A stretch of 64,000 nucleotides of DNA, from the NCBI RefSeq assembly GCF_023065955.2, contig NW_026623008.1, positions 20,890,001 through 20,954,000 of the forward strand. The letters are read 5' to 3'. The notes under the pieces were generated by a model that was given only the letters and a program-made list of their open reading frames with translations, was not told where the DNA came from and did not search any database. Made by a program: the position numbers and the translations under genes. Positions 47,001 through 59,000 of this stretch are shown here, in pieces. This stretch comes from Ursus arctos (lineage: Eukaryota > Chordata > Mammalia > Carnivora > Ursidae). Numbering within the stretch: the first letter of the stretch is position 1; every line of letters starts with the position of its first letter.

Positions 47001-50000
47001 TTAACAAGTTTGGAAGAAAAAGACCGTGAGACCTGAACCAAAACAATGATGGGGATTTGAAGAATGTAGACATATTTTCTGACTAGTTACTGTATTAAAA
47101 AAAAAAAAGTATGGGATGAGCAGCAGGTTAAAGTTAGGGGGTTTGGAGATGTGTTGGCTTTTGGAAATAGTGTTAGGGGTCCCTATGAGGGGCAGTAAGG
47201 TGATAGTAGGGCCTGGAGCTCAGGAGAGAGACCTGTTGGTAGAAATTAAAGAGTTTTTTTTAGACTTCAGTATAGGCAAAGGCATGAAAGAGTATAAGAT
47301 GTCAAGAATATTGGTAATAACAATAATGGCTGAAATTATTGAACACTGTATAGTATCTAGCACACATCTGTCCTGAATACTTTACATATTTTTTCATTTA
47401 GTTCTTACATTATTGTGAGGTAGGTGCAACCATCTAATTCTACAGATAAAGACACTGAAGTACAAAAAAGAGTAATTTTGTAAAGTCACATAAACTGGAA
47501 AGGGGAGCTGGTGTACCTCTTTCTTCAGTGGGATTCTAGAGCCAACACATAGTAAGAGAAGACGGCCAAAGAAAGAACCTCCGTAACACAATTTAAAGGA
47601 TGGGTTATAGAGGGAGCAGTGGCGTATAATCAACTTATTCAGAGAGGTAGCTGATGACTGGAAATGCCAGTGGCTGTCTGTTGAATAGAAGTAACATGAG
47701 AGGGCTTTGTTGTTAGGTATTTGAAGGTTTTGGTGTTCATACATTATTCAGCAGACTTTGCATTTGTTTTTTTCTATATTGTTTCAACTCTTCCCCACAC
47801 ACAAGGTGTTCTAAGCCTTAAAGAGATACAGTGAAGTTTGAGCTGCTGGAAATAAGACCAGTTTTTATCTAGTTAGTATGGGCTGTTTTGGTAAATTAGA
47901 CATATAAAAATGTCTGAAATACAGTGGGTATTAAAAAATTGTAGTATTCTTTTTTCTTCCCATGTGGCTAAAGATTGATCCAGAGGAGACTGCTGTTTTT
48001 CCAAACATCACCATTTTGGGATAAGGATAGTTAAAAACTCTAGAATAATTTACTCTGTACTGTGAATAGTTTAAAACAAGAATTACTCATATGTGAGCCT
48101 TTGTGCTTACCTGCCAGAAGTAAAGATTAGTCTTTTAACCATTTTCAGACTTTTTAGCAGTGAATTCTTTTCTTCCCAAACAAAACCTTACTCAGAACCC
48201 CATGAATTGTTAGCTGTAGGTGCTCAGCACCCCTCCCCCCCGGAGATCCCCAACGCATCTCCCCTGTGAAGCATGATTTGGAACCCGTTGGATGACGTGA
48301 AATTTTTTTTAAGTGGAGGAATGGTACATGGAATTTGGGGTGGATCTATTTTGTAATTGAAGAAATGTAAGCTGCAGCTTCAGCATCTCCTCTAGGTGTG
48401 TTGGTTTATTTGATCTGGAGGGAGGGGGATGTGAGGAAGACTACATCTCCTAAGAGGTGGGGGGGCTATAGCATTGGTTTTGACTGCCCTAGTATGACAA
48501 AGGACTGTTAGCTGTAGCTGTTCAGGAGTTTCATGTAGAGGACGAGGAAGTTGCTCTGTTCCTTGAATTAGGGCAAACAAAAACGATCTCTTTCTTCACC
48601 ACTGTTGAATCCTGCAAGTCTTCGAATGAGCAAAAAAGCTCTGAGTGTGGTAACTCATATAATCCCTTCTGCCCTTCTCCTCCACGAAGCAAGTTATTCA
48701 GTTTAGATGTGCATGGTATGGTGCCACATCCTCTGGACCAAATGCTTCTAGGTACAGCAACTAGCTCAGTAAATAGTGCCCTAATGCTTTTCATCTCTTG
48801 CTGAACACTTCCTGATTGAACTGATTTAACTCCAGTTAATCATAGGGAGAAGATACCATAAATGAAACAGTACAGGACAGTGTATATTAAAATGCTAATT
48901 TTACAGTATGAGACTAAGTAGAAAAGAATAGGAAGACTAGTAGGGCTAGAATCAAGACATATTAATGGAAGACTATATTTGAGTTGGGTCTGGAAGGATG
49001 GATAGGAAAAATAGTGGAAAGAGGAAGGAAGAAAATGGCTAAACCCTCAAGTTTGAGCTTTTGGATATGGGAGTGGGGGAAGGGAAGAGGCAGGCAACTA
49101 ATCTTTCCACCTCTTTTGCACTGCTATTAAAAGATCTGGTGGTTCTTATGAGATATTTGCTACATATATCAAAGTTAAAAATTTGGCCAGATCACATATG
49201 TATACAGGAAGCATTTAGGAAAAGTAGATTTATGTAAACTTTTGACTTTTTGTGAACTTTTTTGGTAATCAGAGTGTGGATAGCTTATAGTACTTTAAGG
49301 TGTTTGCATGTGAAAAATTTCCAGTGTGCAAATTTTATAGTAATATTTGCAAATTTTGTCTTGGATTTATTTTTCATTATAAAATCAAGTTATAAAAAGT
49401 ATAGAAAATGAAAAAAAGTCACCCATAATTTCTTTACTCTGACAAAACTACTCATCATTTTGGCGTCTTTGCTTGTCTTTACTTAGGCAAGTGGTTTATA
49501 CTGTAATAATCATGTTCTATGTAGTATTTTGTCCCGCCTTTTCCACTTAGTACTTTAGGTATATACCCATATTTAGCCATTTTTGGGGCATTTATGTATT
49601 AGGCACTTTTCATATCTTGTTTCTGATCCCTTTTAATAGTTTTTTTTTTTTTTTAAGATTTTATTTATTTATTTGACACGGGGGTGGGGGCTGAGCAGGG
49701 AGCCTGATGCGGGGCTCGATCCCAGGACCCTGGGATCATGACCTAAGCTGAAGACAGATGCTTAACTGATTGAGCCACCCAGGTGCCCCCCCCTTTTATA
49801 GTCTTTATAAGATTATCTTCATTTTACAGTTAGGGAACTGTGATTTAGAAGGTACAGCTTCCTCAAGATCACTAGCTAATGTTGCGAGCTGGAATTTGTT
49901 TTGCCCCAAAGCTTTTTTGTTCTTATGCTTTGCTGCATCTTCACATTTACCTTTTTTTTTTTTTTTTTAAGATTTTATCTTTAAGTAATCTCTACACCCA

Positions 50001-53000
50001 GTGTGGGCTCCAGCTCACAACCTGAGATTGAGTCACATGCTGTACCAACTGAGTCAGCCAGGCGCCCCCACATTTATCATTCAAAACAGTTAACAACAAT
50101 GTTCTGTTATCTACTGATGCCATTCACCTCTTTGAGGGTATATGAGGTGAGCATAATTAATTGAAATTTTAAACCTTTGTTTAAGCACTCAGGTTATACT
50201 TCCCTCATCACAAGCATCAAAATGGAGCTAATTGGATCTACTGTCTAACCTTGTGAAAGTTGCTGCTAATAACAGGCAGCAGGAATAAGGGGGAACACAA
50301 ATGGCTCTGGATATAATGTACTCTGAAAAGATTATAAAATTGAATGGGAAGGTTTTAGTCTATCCCACTCTGATATTTTACACAGATGTGCAAGATTCTG
50401 TTTAGTGGCAGAGCCAGAACTAGAACCCAGACAAGTTGTTGGGTAATTCAGATCATTTCTGGCAAATGTTCCTTTACTTGGAATCCATAAGCCTGCAGAA
50501 GGATGGGGAGGGGAGCAGGGTGGATCTAGGTGTTTCAGAGTATAAACGAAAAGATAGTAACAATGATATAAACTTTGAGTCATCTGGAAAGTATTTACAG
50601 AAATACTGGTAACTAGGCTCTACACCCAGACTTATTAAAGTAGAAATTTCATTTAGTGAGCTCCCTGGGCGTTTTTTAATGGGATTAGAAGTTGACCGAG
50701 AAGTGTCTCAGTTTACATAAATTACGATCTGTGAGTAAACTGCAGATTTTTGTCCTCTCTCACCTCATGAAGGAGCATCTGTGGAGGCAAGGCCTTGGAA
50801 CCTGCATTTTATCAGCTCTTATCTATAGGTATAGATATAGGTATCTATCTCTTGTATTTTTCAAGTTTGAGAACTCCTGGATTATATATATCATTAGTAA
50901 GTGTTTTTGTGTGCCTCCTACCTCAAATTCCTCGTGCTTATTTTTCCTGCAAGTTTGGTTTCTTAAGTTTCTTTCTTTGTACTGTAGTCCCGTCTTACCC
51001 CCAAACGTCTCTATTACCTGTTTGTCTCAAGACTTCATCTTTAAAAGCAGTGTTAGAATTCATGTGTGTTTGATAAACCTGGCTATACCTTTCAGTACTG
51101 TGGTATTTTGAGTAGTTTGCCCATTTTTAATCAGCTATCAGTATTATGAGTCTCTAATGAGTTGCCTATACTTTTTGACCATTAAAAGGTGCAGTCTCTT
51201 TTTCCTACACCTGTAACTTGATATTTTATTTATTAAAAAAAAATTTTTTTTAAGTGAGGGGAGAGGGCCAGAGGGGGAGAGAGAATCTTAAGCAGGCTCC
51301 ATGCCCAGCGTAGAACCCAACATGGGGGTGGATCTCATGACCCTGAGATCATGACCTCAGCCAAAATCAAGAGTCAGATGCTTAACTGACCAAGCACCCA
51401 GGTGCCTGTGTAACTTGATGTTATAATCTACTTTTTAGAAACATTGTGGCTGTTTCTAAGAGACACTAATGTTTTTAAGTTTCACATTATTTAAAGATTT
51501 ATTTATTTTAGAGGGAGAGAGAGAGTACAAGTGGAAGGGGCAGAGGGAGAGAGGGATCAAGCAGACTCCTTATTCAGCAGAGGCCTATGCAGGGCTCAAT
51601 CCCAGGACCCTGAGATTATGACTTGAGCCTAAACCAAGAATCAGATGCTTAACCAGCTGTGCCACCCAGGTGCCACTAAGTTTTGCATTATTTAGTGTTC
51701 CTTTTACTATAGCTTCCTTTCTGTGTGAGCATGTTAATTTTTTAGAGAGTTGTTTATTTTAAGCTGTAAATATTTAGTGACCACTAGCTATCTTGAAGTT
51801 GTCCAAACTAAGATGTAAAAAGGCTGGTTTTTAAAGGTAATCTGTGTTTTTGGATGGGGGAAGGGATTCTATAAAGTATGTTACATATGATGGGCCTTTA
51901 TTTATGTATACAGATTGATATTACTTATAGAGAGCATGAATTCCAGATTCTGTGGTCTTGTTAACATATCATATTTAGAGTAGAAAGGCTAAGGGCTCTA
52001 GAAGACCTAAAATCTTATCTACCACTATGACTCATTAGAGCAAGTAAACTTCTCTGAGCTTTAGTTTTTTTAATTTAATTTTTTAAAGATTTTATTTATT
52101 TGGCAGAGAGAGTGAGAGAGGGAACACAAGCAGGGGCAGAGGGAGAGGGAGAAGCAGGCTTCCTTTGAGCAGGGAGCCTGATGCCGGGCTCAATCCCAGG
52201 ACCCTGGGATCATGACCTGAGCCGAAGGCAGATGCCTAACGACTGAGCGCCCCGAGCCACCCAGGCACCCGTGAGGTTTAGTTTTTTTTTTTAAGGTTTT
52301 ATTTACTTATTTGACACATAGAGAACACAAGCAGGGGGAGCTGCAGGGAGAAGGGAGAAGCAGTCTTTCCTCCCAGCAAAGAACCCAACTCGGGGCTCAA
52401 TCCCAGGACCCGGGATCACAACCTGAGCCGAAGGCAGACACCCAACCACCTGAGCCACCCAGGTGCCCCACTTTAGTTAATTTTTTTCTTTTAATCAGAA
52501 AAATACCTTATTGTGGGTGTTAGAATCAAATTATATATAAATTCTTTTCATACAGATCTTTTATGAATGATTGTGATCTGTAATATTAGGCATATTTATG
52601 TATACACATAAATATATACTTGTTTATTTTGGATCATCAGATTCTTCAATAACTTTTGGCATGGTACTTAATAGTGCTACTGAGTTTCTGTTTTGGGGTC
52701 CAACCCTTGGAATACACTGAAGAGGGCACAAGAGTGAAAGGGAGGTCATTTAAGAGTCTGGCACATTCCAGGTGAGAGATGACAGTAGCTTGGACTGGAG
52801 AGGTATTAATGTTAATGGTTCTATAGGAAATTTTTGGAGGTAGAGCTTGAGAATATCAGATGGCTAGAAAGCATATTCTAATGATTACTTCATTCTGAAT
52901 TTATCTGTCAAATGCAAAATAATGCTTGTACTGGGAATGGAGGGGATTTGAGAAGCTGTTAAAAACCTTATTTGTTAACTCGTATTCCGAAATGTTTTGA

Positions 53001-56000
53001 GAAATTGGTTTTATTGTGATATTAGTTTTGGTTCAAATGTAGTTTTTACTGGAAAAGCCAAGGAGTGATTTAGAGAATAGTCAAGGCTGTTTGATTTGGA
53101 GCTAGTGTTCTCTCATTATTTTAGTTAATTTAAAAAATGTTAATGTATGATTTATCTTACCCTTGTTCTGTTACTAGTCAGATTTATTAGGTACTGAAAA
53201 TAGTGGCTTACTTATCTAGGGTTTTTACTTGTAACCCTTTTGGTAAAATATATATAGGAGTTCAGCTTCTAATTAGTCTTGGAAAGAATTTGATGGTAGG
53301 AAATATTATTATTAGTTAATGCATTAACTTCATCTTGTTGCTTCTACTTCAGTTCCCAGAAATTCATTCCAACTATATGTCCATTTCTGCACCTAGAAAA
53401 ACTTAAAAGGGGATGAGAAGGTAGAAGATTTTTTAAAAAGATTTTATTTATTTGAGAGAGAGACAGAGCCTGAGTGGGGGGAGGGGCAGAAGGAGAGGGA
53501 AAAGCAGACTCCCTGCTGAGCGGGGAGCCTGACATGGGGCTAGATCTCAGGACCCTGAGATCATGACCTGAGCCGAAGTCAGACACTTAACCGACTGAGC
53601 CACCAGGCACCCTGATAGATTGATTGATTGATTGATAGATAGATAGACAGACATATATATAGATAGATAGATAGATATTTTTTAAGATGTATTTATTTTA
53701 GAGAGGGAGAAAGTGGGGAGTGGGGCTCTGTGCTGAGTGGGGAGCCCCATGTGGGGCTCAGTGCCATGACCCTGAGACCATGACTCGAGTCAAAGTCAAG
53801 AGTCAGATGCCCAACCTACTGAGCCACGGAAGTGCCCAAGTACAACATAGTGATTTGACTGGACAAGTCTATATGTTACATGCTGCTTACCACAAATGTA
53901 GCTTCCATCTGTCACCATATAAGGCTATGTCACCATACAATACCATTGACTATATTCCCTTTGCTATACATTTTATCCTCTTACTCATTCCATACCTGGA
54001 AGACTGTATCTCCTACTCTCCTTCACCCATTTGCCTATCCCTCCTAACTGCCCCCCCCCCAGCAACCACCAGTTTTTTTTCTGTACTTATAGGTCTGTTT
54101 CTGCTTTGTTTATTCATTTGTTTTGTTTTTTTAGATTTCACATACAAATGAAATCATATGGTGTTTGTCTCCATGAAAGTGATTTTAGTATAATCACATT
54201 TTTTCATGTTAGCCCCTCAGCATTCTCTTACTTTCAGCCAGGGACACTGAAATTTCTATTCCTTTCTCTCAAGGCCCATGGGGACATAGGAAAAATTAGT
54301 TGAGGGCTATATAAGTAAATTTAATTTTAGGGATGAATATCAGTTTTTTAAGGTTAATAAAATATTAGCCAGCAAATAAATATATGCCTCAGTTGTGTTT
54401 AAGGGCTTCTTCATAGTGGAGGTAGTGGGATGGTAGTAGAAACAAGGGGATATTAAGCTAAATAGAGGAAAAATAAATCAGAGAGATCTATATGTATTAC
54501 AGGAAAGGTTTCAAATGTGCAGAGTTTAGGTAACATTGCCACCTTGTGGTTTTTAGGATATTTCCTAGAGATGAAGTTTTGTATTTTATAATCGTAGATA
54601 TGAACTGGGAGGGGCTCACGTGCAATGGGTGATTAGTATGGATATTACCTCTAGTTATTTAGGTGACAGACCAGATGCTAAGGGCTAGAAACTCCCTTGG
54701 TTTATACTTTAATATCTTTAAATTTATCTTTGTTTCTTAAGATTGTTTCTTTAGTCTCGTTATTCCTGTTGAGATTGTGTATTGATTAAAGATTAGGATG
54801 AATGTGTCCTAATGGGAAATTTGGGAGTGGGGTGTGAATTCAGTAGATCTTGGCTATGGTTTTCCTCTATTCTTTATTTATTACTAGTTCAAGATCCTTA
54901 AGCTCTAGGAATGCATGCATCTTTCCTTCTAGCATTTGGGTTGTTTTCTGGTTAACTGGGACTTTATAATTAATTTTGTGTTTGTGCTTGAGGAGCTTAT
55001 GTTTACCTTATTGTGGACAGCAAATCCATGTCAGGAGCTTAACCTCGACTGACCACTTTGGCCTGTTCTTACCACAGATCTCACTGTAACTGTCTAGCCT
55101 GTGGCTCTAGAAGCACTAGATTTTAAAAAGGGGTAGGCAGGTTCCACATGACAGCACCATAGGGAAGAAAAACTTGACACACCACTTGCCCTACTATGAT
55201 GAGTCAGTAGCATCTTCATGTATAAAAGCTGAATGTCCAACAAGACATAAATGTATGTTTTGCTCATGGCAATTCCGACTGGGACTTAGACCCAGTGGAG
55301 ATCCAGTTTTGCTTTTATGTGCTCTTCTACTCTCTTCCCTTTATTATATATCCATCATCATTCTCCTGGTTCCCCCCACCTCACTTTTTATTTATTAAAT
55401 ATTACTAGGGTAGGACTTGTTTAGGAATGTCAGCAAATATAGCTGATCTACAGGTGACTTTGGCTATAAATTGTCAAAGCATTTAGTGTTCTCAGTGGTA
55501 ATAGGAAAAAGTCACAAAAGTGAAAGAAAGCTGCAGTAAGAGAAGTCTTCTATAGAAATCTAAAAGGTTTTAATGTCCAAAAGTGTCTAAAAATAATGGT
55601 CCTTTTGTTAGAACATTCTCTTTTTCATCTTTTCTCATTCTAAAAGACTTGTAAAAAGCTACTGGGTAACTTCTTTTTTTGGACACTTAAATTTTTTTAA
55701 ATTTATTTTTTAAGTAATCTCTACATCCAGTTTGGGGCTTGAACTTACAACCCAGAGATCAAGAGTTGCACACTCTACCAACTTAGCCAACCAGGGGCCA
55801 CTATTTTCTTTTTTGCTAAAATACTCCGTGTTTGGGGCGCCTGGGTGGCTCAGTCAGTTAAGCATCTGCCTTCGGCTCAGGTCGTGATGTCAGGGTCCTG
55901 GGTTCGAGCCCCGTGTCGATCTCCCTGCTCAGGGGAGCCTGCTTCTCCCTATCCCTCTCCCCTCTGCTTGTTCGCTCTCTCAAATAAATAAATAAAATCT

Positions 56001-59000
56001 TTAAAAAAATACTCTGTTTAAGGACTTTAGTGTAGGTCTGAGGAAATAAACTCATTTCATTATTTTATTTATTTTTTGGGGTCGTGGCAGAAGAGAAGAA
56101 TCTCTAGCAGACTCCCTGCTGAGCATGATGGGGTTTGATCTCTTAACTCTTGAGATCAAGACCTGAGTCAAAATCAAGAGTCAGACACTTGGGGCGCCTG
56201 GGTGGCTCATTCGTTAAGCGTCTGCCTTGGGCTCAGGGCATGATCCCGGAGTTCTGGGATCGAGCCCCACATCAGGCTCCTCTGCTGGGAGCCTGCTTCT
56301 TCTTCTCCCACTCCCCCAGCTTGTGTTCCCTCTCTCACTGGCTGTCTCTCTCTCTCTCTCTCTCTGTCAAATAAATAAATAAAATCTTAAAAAAAAAAAA
56401 AAGTCAGACACTTAACAACTGAGCCACCCAGGTGCCCCAGAAATAAACTCATCTCAAAGTTTTATGAATTGTTGCACATGACTTTTAGTGTAGCCAGTAT
56501 TTGCAGAAGAATTAAATGAAAACTGTAATATTCTCCCCATTTTATTGACTTTATTTTGAAATAATTTCAAACTTAGAGAAATTTCAAGAATAGTACACAG
56601 AATGCCTGTATACTTTTCACCTGGATTTGCCACTGTGCTATTTTGCCACATTTATTTTATTGTTCTCTTTGGAGATGTGTAATTTTCTCACCATTTGAAA
56701 GTAAGTTTCAGGTAGGTCCTTTTCTCCTCAGTATTTGCTGTTAATTCCTAAAAATAAGAACATGCACTTAAAACCACAGTACAGTTATCAACATCAGGAA
56801 ATTTAACATTGACACGCAATACTGTTATCTATAAATCTTATTTTTATTTTACTAGTAGGTATTAATGTCCTTGATAGCCATTTTTTTTTTTTTTTTTTTT
56901 TAATGATAAGGTTCCAGTCCAGGATCTTTTAGTTTTCATGTCGTTTTGGTCTCTTTTAATCTGCAGTGGTTACATATGCATATCACAACCATAGCCACCC
57001 AGCTGCTTTCTTTATGACATTGCCTTTCTGAAGAGTATATGCTGTTTATTTTTGTAGAATGCACCTCAGTTTGTCTAAGGGTCCTCATTATGTACATTCT
57101 GATTGTGTTTTTCTGGCAGGAATACTACATAAGCGACTTTGTGTTCTCAGTGCCTCACATTAGGAGGCTGTTTATGCCATTATTGGGAATGTTATTTTGA
57201 TCCCTTATTTAAAGTGTTCACCAAGTTCTCCGTTTTAAAGCTATTTTCCTTCCTACTTAAAAAAACAAACAAAATCTGGTGAATTGTTTTTTCTATTGGT
57301 GCCAAATCTGTTTTACTTTTCAAGATAGTATGTGAATACTTAAATATCTTTATAATCTCTGAGAAGATGGATGTTATCTTTATTATTTGTAATTACATAA
57401 GCTTATTTTTTGTGTACACATCAAAACTATTTGGAACTAGAACAGCAATTAATTGAGCTTGCTGGAGTGTATCAGTGTGATGTTTTCTTGATGTTGATCA
57501 GGAGATTAAGACGCTAATGCCATTTATTTGTATGTAATTTGCATAATTTAAAATAAACCTGTGGGGCGCCTGGCTGGCTCAGCCGGAAGAGCACGCAACG
57601 ACTCTTGATCTCGGGGTTGTGAGTCCGAAACCCATGTTGGGTGTAGATACTACTTAAATAAATAAAACTTAAAAAAAAAAAGGACCAGAATTTTATTTAA
57701 AAGTCAGTTGTAGCCTGTTACCTACTGCTAAATTCGTAAGTACCTTATAAGTGAGATTAGTTGAAGACCTAGTCTTTGCTTTCTAGGAGCTTTTTGATTG
57801 AGTTGGGACTAATTTTACATAAAACAGGACAATGCAATTTAATTTTAATTGTGGGTGCAGGTTTAGAAAGACATTGAAAGCTGTGGTAGTGAAGGAAGTC
57901 TCAAAGAAAGAAGGGGGTGTAATGTACTTTGAGGAACAGAAGGCCATATATTCCTGGCTTAATAATAAAAGCATGGGAATGAGATTGAATCAAGAAACAC
58001 TGAAGAGTCCAGATTTTCTGAAGCCATGTGTTGATTATTTTGGTCCGTAATAGAAGAGAGGTTAGGTAATGGTATCCATCCAGATCATGAAAGACGAAAC
58101 AGGTATATGAGTTTAAAATTGAAGAGAAGCAAGGTGCTGTTTAAAGTTTGACTTTGGTCAACTGCAGAGATTTTTTTTTAAATTGCAATTTTCCTGTTAT
58201 AAGCAGGACATTTATTATCAAACTTTGGAAGAGTATATAGGAAGGGCAAGAAAAGTGAGGGGAGTCAAAACTTTTGATGTCTTTTTTTATGTTGGACTGA
58301 ATTTTTTGTTCTTGAATTGGGTTTGATTTCAAGAGATAGGAGTATATGGCGTGTTATTTTGTTAAATTTGAAATTTCAAAATGACTGAAGAAATAATATC
58401 CCAGATTTTGGTATGTTGATGAATTTATCCCTGAATTCCAGGTACATGAAATGGGACATCAGAAAAAGATAACTGCTCGGGTCGCCAGGGTGGCTCAGTC
58501 AGTTGAGCATCCCAACTCTTGGTTGTGGGTTGGGTCATGATCCTCAGGGTCTTGGGATTGAGCCCTTTGTGGAGCTCTGCACTCAGGACAGAGTGTGCTG
58601 GTCCCTCTCCCTCCCTCTCTGCCCCTTCCCCCACTCACAAGTGCATCCATGACACTTTCTCTCTCAAATAAATAAAATCTTTATTTTTTTTTTTAAGATT
58701 TTATTTATATGTCAGAGAGAGAGCACAAGCAGGGGGAGCGGCAGGCAGTGCAGGGAGAGGGAGAAGCAGACTCCCCACTGAGCAGGGAGCCTGATGTGGG
58801 GCTCGACCCCAGGGCCCCAGGGCCCTGGGATCATGATCTGAGCCAAAGGCAGATGCTTAACTGACTGAGCCACCCAGGCATCCCAATAAATAAAATCTTT
58901 ATAAAAGAAAAAAGATAACTGCTCTTTCTGAGTACTGTTTTTATAATAACTATGGATTAATTTAGTCGTGGGGTAGTCAGTTCATCACAAAGCTTCACTT